Position numbers and translations under genes: made by a program
Assembly: GCA_038049695.1 (NCBI GenBank)
Contig: CP142452.1
Span: forward strand, 54,766,501 to 54,830,500
Direction of reading: 5' to 3'
Length of the DNA: 64,000 nt
From: Cinnamomum chago
Taxonomy: Eukaryota; Streptophyta; Magnoliopsida; Laurales; Lauraceae
The notes under the pieces: model-generated
Told to the model about the DNA's origin: nothing
What the model saw: only the letters and a program-made list of their open reading frames with translations
The model's database searches: none
Shown here: positions 36,089 through 47,602 of the stretch, piece after piece
Position numbering within the stretch: the stretch's first letter is position 1
Layout of the letters: the number at the start of each line of letters is the position of its first letter

Positions 36089-36144
36089 GTGCTACTAAAG
36101 GTATTCTTCTTGTCTCATGTGTGTAGGTACCTTTGCAATTTAAT

Positions 36145-36310
36145 GTCAAAGGGGGAGAGAGAGTTCAAGTGTGACTCAAAGATCTCCTACTCATCAAAGG
36201 GGGAGAGAGTTCGAGAGTTCAAGTACTCGAAGATCTCCTATCCATCAAAGGGGGAGAAAGCTTTCAAGTTCTCAAGAGGAGAAAGAAGCATGGTCAAAGG
36301 GGGAGAGCAA
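36145..36310 (+). repeat. Multiplied polypurine tracts of S1
   Basis: CAAAGGGGGAGA recurs at about 36147, 36195, 36245 and 36295, and the true tract AAAGGGGGAGA is at 36526-36536 next to the 3' LTR. Repeated tracts upstream of the 3' LTR are a described feature of Sireviruses. A small open frame across it is low-complexity and not supported as a gene. Confidence 0.8.
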
Positions 36311-36525
36311 ATAGAAGAAAGAAGATGCTTGGCCATAAAGAGAGGAAGAAAAAAGAAAGCTTGAAGAATGATCAAGCTCCAAGCATCAAGAAGAGTGAAG
36401 TAAAGAGCCAAAGAGCCCAAGCTAAGAGAATGAGCATCCAAGAAGATTTCAAGACTTGTCAAGCTTAGGGGGAGCTAAAGACAAAGTGTGTTTTTTCAAT
36501 GATGAGTAAGTTGCCATCAAATTGC

Positions 36526-36536
36526 AAAGGGGGAGA
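36526..36536 (+). other. Polypurine tract of S1
   Basis: AAAGGGGGAGA followed by one T and then the LTR start TGTTAGG at 36538. Confidence 0.9.
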
Positions 36537-36537
36537 T

Positions 36538-38458
36538 TGTTAGGTCTTTTGTTTTTGCAATTTGATGGATGCATTGCATATTGGCATCATTTGTATTCAC
36601 ACACTAGCATTGGTTTAGAAAACCCTTGAAATCTAGTTCTATATATGCATAGCTTTTAAGATTTGGAAAAGCTTTGGTTTTATGCATGTTTTGGTTTTAT
36701 ACTTGGATGCATTGGTTTTGAATCCCAAACTCTTTTTGAAAACCTATTTACTTGTGCACTACTTTTGGAAAATCATCTTGTGTATTTAGGTTTGAACTTT
36801 GCATAATTTCATCTCTTCAAAATCATATTTGTATGCATTGTTTTTGAAAAAGGAGTTTTTAGAAATCAAGCTAGCCTATGGTTTAAAGTTTCAAATCATT
36901 TTAGGCTTTGGATGTTTCATGTTTTTATACATCTTTGAATGATTTAAAACATGTGAAAAAGCTTGATTTTAATGGCCCAAAAGATCCCCAAAGAAAATCT
37001 TCAAAAACCCAAAATATGGGAAATTCTGGGCAGGCCCGGTCAACCGGCCATGTGTGGCCGGTCAACCGGCCATGTGTGGCCGGTCAACCGGCCAAGAGGC
37101 CCGGTTAACCGGCCACACAGGGCAGGTCAACCGGGCTGGCACAACGGCTCTTTTTATGACCGTTGTGCTTGGCCGGTCAACCGGCCTGACATGGCCTGTC
37201 AACCGGCCAAACTAGCCGTTGGGCAGTTTTTGGTATTTAAATGAGCTCTTTCCTTTGTCTTTGGTTGGAGATTTTGAAACCCTCTTTGAGGAGCTTTGAG
37301 AGAAGACAAAGGGGATGATCTAAGAGACATCAAAGGGTCATTAAGTAAAGCTTAAGCTTGGATCAACTAAGTTAAATCTCCAAGTAAGTTTTACTTTTAA
37401 TTAATCATTGGTTATGTGCTTTTTTGAATCTTTGGAAAATGATTTCAAGCATGATAACAATGATGTGTTGAATCCTTTCTTCCTTTCATCTTTGATATTC
37501 AAGATTGGATTCATCACTTTGATTTCAACCCAAGTTTTGTTTTAAACTTTCTTAATCATGCTTAGCCATAAATCTTTGATTTCTTTTATTGCATGATTAC
37601 TTCACTTGGTTGAAACTTCCCTTGTTGTTTTCATTCATTTAATCTTTAGTCAAATTAGTTTTTGAAAACAACATTGCACATGCATCACTTGATTAGGCTT
37701 AAACACTTTCATACAACTTGTGATCTTTAGATTTTCAAATCATTCACAAGTGTGTAATTGTTCAAGTGATTTGCATAGAACTTCAATCATATCTTTTTGT
37801 GCCTTAAACTTTCAAAGTGCATTAAGCACAAATTGATTGAGCTTACTTTTAAACTTGATTGAAGTTTTCACACACACACTTCATAAGCATACATCTTTGC
37901 ATTTCTTTGAGTGTTTGTGTGAGTTTGTTTTAATTTTCATATCCGCCTATTTAGAGGCAAATTAAATTGAGCTTAAATTGTATCTCTTGGAGTGTTCTTT
38001 TGTGAAGACACTTTCTTTGAGAAATCTTGATTTGTAAAGGTTATTGCTTAGCCTTGAAAAGCACATTGTAAGGTTGTTGTTTAGCCTTTGAAAAGCAACA
38101 TTGTAAAGGTTATTGCTTAGCCTCTAAAAGCACATTGAGAGGTTGTTGTTTAGCCTAGAAAAACAACTTTGTAAGGGTTATTGCTTAGCCTAGTAAAAAG
38201 CATAAATAGTGAAATCCGGTGGGGTGTTGGATACACAAGCCGGTAGTGGATGTAGGCACGTTGGCCGAACCACTATAAATATTGTGTTGTGGTGATTGCT
38301 ATGTGGTGATTGATTTGTTTAGCTTCCGCATATTGATTGATTATTCATCACATGTGACTAGTTTTGTTTAAGAAATTAAAATTGGTCATAATTAGTCATT
38401 AGTTGTAGCTCACCCTATTCACCCCCCCCTCTAGGGTTAGGATCCTCGTGGACTTTCA
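36538..38458 (+). mobile_element. 3' LTR of S1 (1,921 bp)
   Basis: Same as 30584-32482 except for one additional 22-bp unit in the palindrome cluster (GGCCATGTGTGGCCGGTCAA type, region 37036-37095); the 22-bp difference accounts for the whole length difference. The GGTTATTGCTTAGCC tandem units are at 38039-38206. Confidence 0.95.
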
Positions 38459-39723
38459 ATTTAAACAAGTGCTAATATTCTCCAATGTAAATTCAGTTAT
38501 TATTATATTGTTTTCTGTCCTTTGTACCCGCACATGTTTTAAATGAATGCCGGTTGGGTGAATAACCATGCTTTTACATATGTTCCATACGATCAATGAT
38601 TTTGCTAGATTTATATGATTACACGTGTTTTAAAGGAATACCCGAATTGTTAAATATCTGTGCCTTGTTTTAAAGGACATTTGGTTTGTCAGATATCTAT
38701 GTTTATACCTGTTTTTAAATGAATACCCGAATTGTTAAATACCCATGCTTTGAAATATGTTTCAAATGACACTCGTTTTGCCAGATCACTATGTTTATAC
38801 CGGTTTCAAATGAATATCCGATTTGTTAAATATCCCTGCTTTGAGATATGTTTTAAATGAACATTAGTCTTGTCAGATTTCTTTGGTTACACCTGTTTTA
38901 AACGAACACCCGGTTTGTTAAATATCCGTATTTTCACATATGTTTCAAATGGACTTTGGTTTTGCTAGACTGCTATGATTGTCTGGTTTGTTGTATACTT
39001 ATGTTTTTACTTAAGTTTCAAATGAACACATGTTTTATTAGATAGTCATGTTTTACCCATGCTTGGAATGAATACAGGTTTTCCCCGAGATTCCCGACTT
39101 TTGCACCCGTTTAATTATATGCAGCATTTGATCGAGTATCATGATTTATCTTATGTTTTATTCTTCAGTATATTTGTTATCTTTTCATCCACCTGCCAGA
39201 CCGTCGTGTCTGACCCACTACTTTTGGTACTCAGGTTCAGATTAATTTGCCCCGAGTTGAGTGTTTTTGTTGGCTGTGGAGCCATGCCTTGCAGGTTGGT
39301 TTGTCGGCTATGTCATGTAGACATTGAGCTTGACATCGGAGCTACATCACATTTGGGTAGTAGTTTATAGCTTGTTGTATGGCTTTTGTTAGCCTTTTTC
39401 TTGGGGCTCTTAATTAATGTACATTGATAATTGTAACTTGAACATATTTAGGAATGTAATATCCTGTTACTGTCAGCTCTGTAATTTATTGTGATGGTTA
39501 CTCCAGTCTGATATGATTCTTGATATATTGGTTATATGCTAAAGGTTGAGTGCGACGCGGAATCCGATGGCCACGGACTTCGGGTCGCAACGCCACAAAT
39601 ACTTCCGCAAAATATTCAGAATGTGTTGTCTTCACACACGCGGATCCTGGGGGAAGTAAAATATATCTATGTTTAATCCCATTTCCCGCCCCCGAGGTTT
39701 CGGTTCGGGGGCGTGACAAAAAC

Positions 39724-39857
39724 TTTTACAACTCTTAAAAACAATGCATGTTTAAAACAAGATTTCAAGTTTTTATAAATCCATGCATATGTGTGTAAAT
39801 CAAATGATGCTAGAATGATTATGCATCCATCAAATTGCAAATACAAAATTCCTAACA
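39724..39857 (-). mobile_element. Left LTR of S2, segment 2
   Basis: Completes the LTR after Y2 (and its AAAAC at 39719-39723), ending AAATTCCTAACA at 39857. The polypurine tract follows. Confidence 0.9.
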
Positions 39858-39858
39858 A

Positions 39859-39870
39859 TCTCCCCCTTTG
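39859..39870 (-). other. Polypurine tract of S2
   Basis: TCTCCCCCTTTG on plus, CAAAGGGGGAGA on minus. Extra copies lie at about 40104-40116, 40233-40247 and 40275-40291, with a weaker one at 40126. Confidence 0.85.
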
Positions 39871-42800
39871 CAATTTGATGGCAACTTACTCATCATAGAA
39901 ATTACACACTTAGTCTTCAGCTCCCCCTAAGCTGGACAAGTCTTGAAATCTTCTTGGATGCTCCTCCTCTTAGCTTGGGCTCTTGGGCTCTTTTCTTCAA
40001 TCTTCTTGATGCTTGGAGCTTGATCATTCTTCAAGCTTTCTTTTCATCTTCCTCTCTATGACCAAGCATCTTCTTTAGCTCCAAGCTTTCTTTCTTCTAT
40101 TGGCTCTCCCCCTTTGACCATGCCTCTCTCTCCCTTTGGTAAGATATGCACTCTCTCCCACTGTAGAAGATCATACAACATCTCCCCTTAGGAAGCTTGG
40201 ACATTCTCTTCCCTTCTTGAGAACTTGAATGCTCTCTCCCCCTTTGAAGAGTAGGAGATCTTTGAGTACTTGAACTCTCTCTCCCCCTTTGACATTAAAT
40301 TGCAAAGGTACCTACACACATGAAATAAGGAAAATACCTTTAGTAGCACCTGTTAACAAATGAAATCGAAAATGAAATACATAACAGGCTATCATGTATG
40401 GAAGAAGACTCTAAGGGTTCAAAGTCAATCCAAGGGTCAATTTGATCAAAACTAATTCTTCCTATGAAGGTTTACACTCCCCCTCAATCCATTCTCTTCT
40501 TTTGTCAAACTTTTGACAAGGTATAACTATTTGGTTCAAGAAGTAGATGGTTTTACCAATTGAGGGTCAACTTCAAGGAAAGGATTAGATTCATTTAACT
40601 ATAAAGCTCAATATGATCAAATTACCAAAAGAAGGCAAGGTCTAATGAGAAAAGCAATCATGGATACCAATTGAAAAAATAAAGAATACCAATTGAGATT
40701 TAAGGATAAGACTTATTAAAACAATCACTCTAAAATGGATTTAAAAATATAACTATTAGGAAAAATCCAAATTAGAGCTATCCATGATGAAATGGGGCTT
40801 ACTAAACATAGCATTAAATAATTTAACTATGAAAATCATATGCTATGTAAGTTTTGAAATCATTTCATTCAAACAATAAATATGACTATTAATGTGCAAG
40901 AATGAGTGAAATGAAATTCAATCATGAAGCCAACCTCAACTAATAACCAACCAATATTATGAACACATAAACATGGTGGTCATGAGATATACCTATATGA
41001 GCAAGAGAGGCGGCAACATGAACATTATGATGCTAATGGTGTGTGACATGGAACAAATATATTACTATCAAGTTCAAACCAATGTACACATGGTCTATCA
41101 CATTCACAAGAAATCAAATCAATCGAAAATTTTACCAATTGAAACCAATTGAATTTGACAATATGATAAAGAGCAAGGATGTGACAAACACAAAATCCCA
41201 TCAAGCATCATAAATGCATATTCATCACTTTTAAAGATATGACTATTGAGCATAGTGATGAACAAGATAAATTGCAATGCAAAAGGATATAACTTTGTAA
41301 TGCATGCAATTTCCAAAGTGTCAAAATCATACGAATTCAACATCTAAGATATCCATCAAACATATAGAAATATGATAAATGGATTTCAAAGAGTTTCATA
41401 TGATTAAGAACACTACTATGAAGTTGAAACATGTATAAGGAAGATATCACTTAGAGAAAATACATGAATCAACATCATAACCATCCAAAAAGAATATGAC
41501 TAGTAAGCATAGAGGATGGATTTTAGTTCTAGTATGGTTTCTACAAATATAACTAAGATCACAACCATACATGGAACAATTTGACATTTGCATAGATCGG
41601 ATCAATCAACACTCAAGATCTAACTCATACCCATCATCAAAAAAGAATATAACTATTTAAGCACAAGAAGGTATGAAGTTAAAGGTAGCAATCTATCATG
41701 CAACATCTCCACTCTTAGCAAATGTACTAAGCTTACAATGCAATGGAAAAATGGATATGAGGTTTAAACCAAATGAACTTAGCACATAAAATCACATATG
41801 TACTTAAAAAGCTCAAAAACAAGATTTTACTATAAAGCACATAAACAATCATCAAAATGCATTAATGAGAATATACCAAGTTAGGCACAAACATGCAAAT
41901 CAATGAAACCATATCCAACCAAGCAATGTAAGACATCAAAAACCAATTTGAATAAAGAATGTAACTAAATGAACCAAGATGCAAATTGTTTGTAAAAAAT
42001 ATTTCCATCCAAAAGATATAATCATAATTAAGCACAAGGAAATAAATTCAAGGAAAATGCTTCTATAAATACAACCAATCAAGCTTAGAACATTTTCCAA
42101 AGTTTCTCAAATCACTTCATTATATGAAATTCCAACAAAGAATCATTTATAGAATTAAGAGCAAGTGATTTTGAAAAACAAGAAGTGTACAATTATAAAT
42201 TGAACACATATTTTCCATACCAAGAGATATTACTTTGAAAACTCAATGGAAAACTAAAATTGCTTCAAATCATTTGATTTACAAAAAGGATCTAACTATG
42301 ACAAACATCAAATGATTTTCCAACATCAATTGATCATGAAAAATCTAGCTATGAAAGCATTTGTAATCACAATCAATTGATCATGAATAGATATGCACTA
42401 CAAGAGATATAACTATATGAACACAATGCAAATCCATCATGAAAGTATTGCAATCAAAGAATTTTGAAAACCATGAGATATAACTTAGAAGTTCATGAAT
42501 ACAAAATCAAATGATCACAAAGAAACATTGCATTTTAAAAGATGTGACTATAAAGCAACAAAATGCAAATGTAACAAGACCAACAAATAGATATAACTAA
42601 AAAGAATAGGTTGGTCTAGGGAGGATCAAGGCCTTAAGGCTAGTCTAAATGTGTACCAATGAAGATTCACCTAAGGTCTTGAAAAGGGTGTCCTTGAGAG
42701 ATCACTTTGAGGACTCACCAACTCTTTAAAGATATAACTTGAAAAAGTCTTAGAGTGCTGCAAAGAAGCTAGGGGAAATTTTTAATTTCAAACATAGTGG

Positions 42801-42894
42801 AAATCTTTAAAAAGATATGCAAAAAACACAACACTAGGGTTCAAATCTAGCAAGGATCAACTCCGGGTTGTTAAGCCCTAAAACGGAGTAACCC
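39871..42894 (-). repeat. Non-coding interior of S2 with the same dispersed motif array
   Basis: No gag or pol frame. On the plus strand the word AAAGATATAACTATTA (complement of the S1 word) recurs at about 40521, 40595, 40704, 40747, 40819, 40884, 41053, 41232, 41285, 41488, 41545, 41645, 41945, 42004, 42070, 42225, 42284, 42345, 42403, 42473, 42541, 42591 and 42724. The run 42225-42591 steps at about 50-70 bp. The segment 42640-42720 still resembles the last codons of S1 gag, so gag was lost by deletion. Confidence 0.75.
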
Positions 42895-42906
42895 TCTCTG
42901 ATACCA
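42895..42906 (-). other. Primer binding site of S2, one mismatch
   Basis: TCTCTGATACCA differs from GCTCTGATACCA at the first base, and lies two bases from the LTR start at 42909. Confidence 0.8.
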
Positions 42907-42908
42907 AT

Positions 42909-44653
42909 TGAAAGTCCGGGGATCCGAACCCTAGAGGGGGGTGAATAGGGTGAGCTTCAATTATGACCAATTTTAACCAAATTTAACTTCTTTAACTTAA
43001 ACTAGTCACAAGTGATGATTACAAATAAAATGCGGAAGCTTAATAAAAACAATCACCACAAAGCAAACACCATCACACAAGGATTTATAGTGGTTCGGCC
43101 TCAATGCCTACATCCACTACCGGCTTGTGATCCAACACCCCACCGGATTTCCACTATTTATGCTTTTCAATACGCTAAGCAATAACCTTTACAATATGTT
43201 TTTCAAGGCTTAGCAATAACCTTTACAATGATGTTTTTCAAGGCTCAACATCAACCTATACATTATGCTTTTATAGGCTAAGCAATAACCTCTTCAACCA
43301 CAAGGTTGGTTATCTCACAAAGTTAGTGTCTAACATACACTTGATGGAGATACAAATTTAGCTCATTACATTTGCCTCTAAAATAGGCGGATATGAAAAT
43401 GAAAATCTAATACACACACACACTATGAATGCAAAGATGAAAGTACATGATGTGTGTGTGTGATGTCCTCAATCATTTTGAAAATGAAAGCTCATAAATG
43501 TATGCCTAAGGCTTTTGAGAGTTTTAACTCATAAAAACATTTATGATTGAGGAAAGAATGCAAGTCACATGTTAAAAGTAACAACTTGTTAATGATATCA
43601 AAGATTCACAAGTTGTATGAAATTAATCAGCTCTAAACATGTGATGCATAGGGATGTCAATCAAATCAACAAGTAGCTCAAAACATAAAAATAGATTTTA
43701 TTGAAATAAGGGGACAAATCATATGAACTTATCAAATCAACTTGAATATGATATACCAATCAATGCAAGGCAAGTTGTGAAACTTTAAAACAAAGTCACA
43801 TATGATTTGTAAACATGTTGAATCCAAAACATAAGATATATTTGAAAAAGATTTTCTTATGATGGAAAACAACAACCAAAGATTCAACCAAGTATATGGA
43901 TCATGTTACATCTAATTTCAAAGATGTTTCCATTAACATGATCTACTTAGATTTACCAAGGATAAAGTACTACTTGGATTGAATCAAATGGTGATGCATC
44001 CAAAACAATAGATCTATTCAAAATATAAAACATGCTAAAGATACAACACATCATAGGTTAACATGCTACTAAAGATTTATCAAAGATAAAACAAAACATG
44101 AAAACATATGATTTGTAAAGAAGTTGAATCCAAAACATAAGATAGTTTTGAAAGTGATTTTCTTATGTTGAAAAACAACAACCATAGATTCAACCAAGTA
44201 TAGGAATCATGTTACATATGATTTCAAAGGTTCTTTCATTAACATGATCTACTTAGATTTACCAAAGATAAAGTACTACTTGGATTGAATCAAATGGTGT
44301 TATATCCAAAACAATAAATCAATTCAAAACATAAAACATGTTAAAGATACAACACAACATAGTTTATCATGCTACAAATGATTTACCAAAAATAAAACAA
44401 AGCATGAAAACATATGATTAAGGAAAGTAGAGCCTACTTGGAGATTTAACTTCATTAATCCAAGCTTTAGCTTTCCTAATGCTCTCCTTCATCCCTTAGT
44501 TATTTTCCCTTCTATTTGCCTCAAAACCCCTCAAGGAGGGCCTTAAAATTCCCAACTTTTGGCAAAGGAAAGAACTCATATTTATAGCAAAAAGTACCCA
44601 ACGGCTAGTCCCCGGTCGACCTGGAAACAGGTCTCGGTCAACCGGGAACACAC
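42909..44653 (-). mobile_element. Right (5') LTR of S2, segment 1
   Basis: Begins TGAAAGTCCGGGGATCC and is interrupted by Y3 within the palindrome cluster after GGGAACACAC (TSD CACAC, 44649-44653). It resumes at 49009. Confidence 0.9.
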
Positions 44654-46379
44654 TGTGAGAACCCGACCCCTAATCTCTTGGATTAGTGTTGTTTTATTTG
44701 AGGATTAGTTTCTTTTAGTGGGATTAGTATTTGTTGGGTTGAGTTTGTGAGCTAGAATGGGTTTTCTTCTAGTTTTGGGCTTTTGAGTACTTTGGTAGCT
44801 TGTGGGGCCCTTTGGGGGTTCCTTTTTCGGCTTTGCATTTACTTGTGAGATTTTCCCGATTTGCTTCGTATTGTGTTTTTGGCCCGTTGCATTCATCTTG
44901 AGGAATCCTACAACTTTCATGTTGATCTCGTATCCATTTGAGAACCCAAAACCCGATTTCTTGGCCTTGAGGGCAAAATAGTCTTTTCACGCCAAATCTG
45001 TACCCAAAACTCGATATTCCCGAAATCCGTGAAACTCATACTTTTTGGTAACTAGATATTTCGACGATCATTTCTTCCTTCTTCATCGAATCCATCCGAG
45101 GCCCACAAAGAGATGTTTTACCCTTGGCAAGTGTTAAGTGAAGTAGGACCCACACCCACCCATGTTATAAGAGGTCTCTCCACTCCCTTTCTCCCTCATT
45201 TCTCCATTCCATCGACTGAAACTTCCCAGCTACAGTGCCAGCAGCCCTCTTCTCCATTTCTTCCATTTCTCTTGCTCTAATGGAGCCTCCGAGCCACCAA
45301 TCCGACGAGGGAACTCCGGCAACTTCTTCTCCTTCATCTCCTCTCTTGTTTGACACCATTTTTGTGGGAAACCAAGGTGGGCAGCCCCTATTGCAAGCTT
45401 CTTCTTGTTCATTCATGGCCTTAGAGGTAAAGAATCCTTCCCATTTTCCTTGTATGTGCTATGGCTTTCCCTTAGGCTCTATTTCTTAGTTTGATTTGAG
45501 CCCATTCATTGTCTTCCTTTGTTTAACCCATTTTAGGGTTTGTTTTGGGGGTTTTTGTAGAGATTGTGGATCTTGAGCTTGAGAGGTGATTAGAAGCTTG
45601 ATTTGCTAGCTTGGGACCCAAGGCAAGTGGATGAATGGATGGTTTTAATGTTATCAAAGTTTTATGAGAAAATCCTAGGTTTTATTACTTGTTCTTGATA
45701 ATGTGATATATGTTTCTACGCATGCTTCTTGTCATATTTCTATTGATTTCGAAATTGCATATTAATGGTGGTTTATCTCTTGTTAATCTCTTGGAAAAAT
45801 GTGCTTTCATTTGGTCAAGGTTTGCTCATATGATTTTAAAATGAATGGGGTTGGTTTCCCATTCATGTTTATGTTTACTAGCTTGCATTGATTTGAAATA
45901 GATGCTCATTTAATGAGTTTTTGCTAAATCATCTATTGTTTTGGAAATGGGATCAATGGTTTTTAATTCCCCCTTGATTATGGCAAATGGACCCTTGTAT
46001 ACAATGGAGATTCTTCCCTTTGGTTTGGTTTTAAGTGAGAAGAAAGGAGATGTTTAGTTTTACTTTTTCATTGGAGTTTTCATGAGGAATGTGATTGGCT
46101 AAGTCATTTAATGTTTTGTAAACATGTTGGTTTGGCATGTATTGTCCTTTGGTTATATCCTAAATGAATGTTTGTGAAATGGTTTCCTTCTTCCCTTGTA
46201 TTGGAATTGATGTTGATGGAAGAGGTGAGGAGATGAACCCATATTGGAGTTGTGGAGAAGTGTAAATAGTTGCATTGGAGGAGCTTTTAGCTCAGTTATG
46301 TGGCAAGGATTAAGTGAAAGTGAGGAGGATGGTTTTGAGGAGGAAAGTGACTCAAATATGCGCACAGTGGGTGATTCCC

Positions 46380-46700
46380 GCACTGGCGGTCAACCTGCGG
46401 TTACCCGGCGGCTAGCCGTCTGGTGACTGGCGGCTAACCGCCAGGTAACCGAAATGTCACGGTTCCTTTTCCAGAGAGCATCATTTTCCCCCTGAAAACG
46501 CGGTCAGCCTCACGGTTAGCCAGCGGCTAACCGCGGACCCCATCGGCGGCTAACCGCCAGGTAACCGCACTTGGCGGTCAGCTTTCCAGTAAGCTATATT
46601 TTCTGCAGCCCAGCCGCGGTCAGCTTCGCGGTCAGACAGCGGCTAGCCGCCTGCCCCAGCGGCGGCTAACCGCCAGCTGACCGCCAGGTAACCGAAATTC
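46380..46700 (+). repeat. Palindrome cluster of Y3 (CGGCTAGCCG / CGGCTAACCGCC type)
   Basis: More than a dozen words GGCGGCTAACCGCC, GCGGTCAGC or GGTAACCG. Perfect palindromes are CGGCTAGCCG at 46409-46418 and GCGGCTAGCCGC at 46639-46650. Word order and the spacer GAGAGCATC match Z (10735-10995), not Y1/Y2. Confidence 0.85.
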
Positions 46701-47399
46701 CCCAGATTTCGAAAAGCTCCCCGCTCGAACGAACTCTCCGGTTCGTTCGAGCGTTGAGCTTTGTCGATCAAATGAGATTCACTAGGCATTGTATGAGATC
46801 ATTCGAGAAAGAAACCATATCACGAAGATGTCATTCGAAATCTTTGAAAATCGTAAAAGTGCATAAGGAGGCCGGAATGTCTTCAAACTCAAGGAGTACC
46901 AAGTAATGACCATAATCGACATACGGGACCCCTATTCACTTAAATAGATCTTGAAAGTAATATTTTACCCGAAATTGTTATAGTTCATTGTTTCACCTCT
47001 TTTCCCGAGATTTGCATTACATGACTTGTTTTCCCGAAAGCATTGGAGTTACTCTAGTAACAGTTACTTGTCCCGAAGTGCATTGCACCACATGATATGT
47101 CAGTGTGCCCTTGAGCACCCCCGTCTTGCCCGTTTGATTATGTATTCATACTTGATTTACTTGCATTGTCTCGATTGGATTTGACCTATGAGTCGGCACC
47201 ACTAAGCTTGGATAACCCTGTTGGTCTGATCAACCGACTTGGAGATCCCCCTCCCGTCCCGCCAGCTGCAGCTTGGATCCCGATACCCGGTTACTACCGT
47301 GGTCCCGTCCCGATACCCGGTTATTACCGTGGTCTTGTCCCGATACCGCATATTGCTACTGTGGTCCCCGATGCCCGGCTCGCTACCGTGGTCCCGTAT

Positions 47400-47602
47400 A
47401 GTATATGTATATGCATTCATGAGATCCCCTGTTTCTCCTCACCTCGAGTGACTGAGATCAGGGCCTAGTATATGTATATGCATTCATGAGATCCCCTGTT
47501 TCTCCTCACCTCGAGTGACTGAGATCAGGGCCTAGTATATGTATATGTATTGATATGAGATCCCCTGTTTCTCCTCACCTCGAGTGACTGAGATCAGGGC
47601 CT
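47400..47602 (+). repeat. 67-69 bp tandem triplication in Y3
   Basis: Copies 47400-47466, 47467-47533 (67 bp each) and 47534-47602 (69 bp) begin AGTATATGTATATG and end GATCAGGGCCT. The first two look identical. Y1, Y2 and Z have one copy of the homologous sequence. Confidence 0.9.

Larger units (their letters stand above)
30584..38458 (+). mobile_element. S1: gag-only Sirevirus-like element, complete
   Basis: 5' LTR 30584-32482 and 3' LTR 36538-38458, starting TGTTAGGTC and ending GACTTTCA, with TSD ATTTA at 30579-30583 and 38459-38463. Primer site at 32485, gag at 32585-34144, a non-coding motif array at 34145-36088, multiplied polypurine tracts, then the true tract at 36526. There is no protease, integrase, RT or RNase H. 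The LTRs look identical apart from one 22-bp unit, so insertion is very recent and is the youngest event in the nest. Confidence 0.95.
27895..39718 (+). mobile_element. Y2: solo LTR interrupted by S1
   Basis: Begins TGTGAGAACCCGACCC and ends GGGGGCGTGACA, with TSD AAAAC (27890-27894 and 39719-39723). Subtracting S1 and its duplicated ATTTA leaves 3,944 bp, the same length as Y1. The TATA box is at 28405-28410. Segment 1 is 27895-30583 and segment 2 is 38464-39718. No coding sequence is supported. Confidence 0.9.

Noticed and set aside
36089-36364. Env-like or extra ORF of S1 near the 3' LTR
   Set aside because: The frame is made of repeated polypurine tracts (SKGERE-type repeats) and has no membrane segments.
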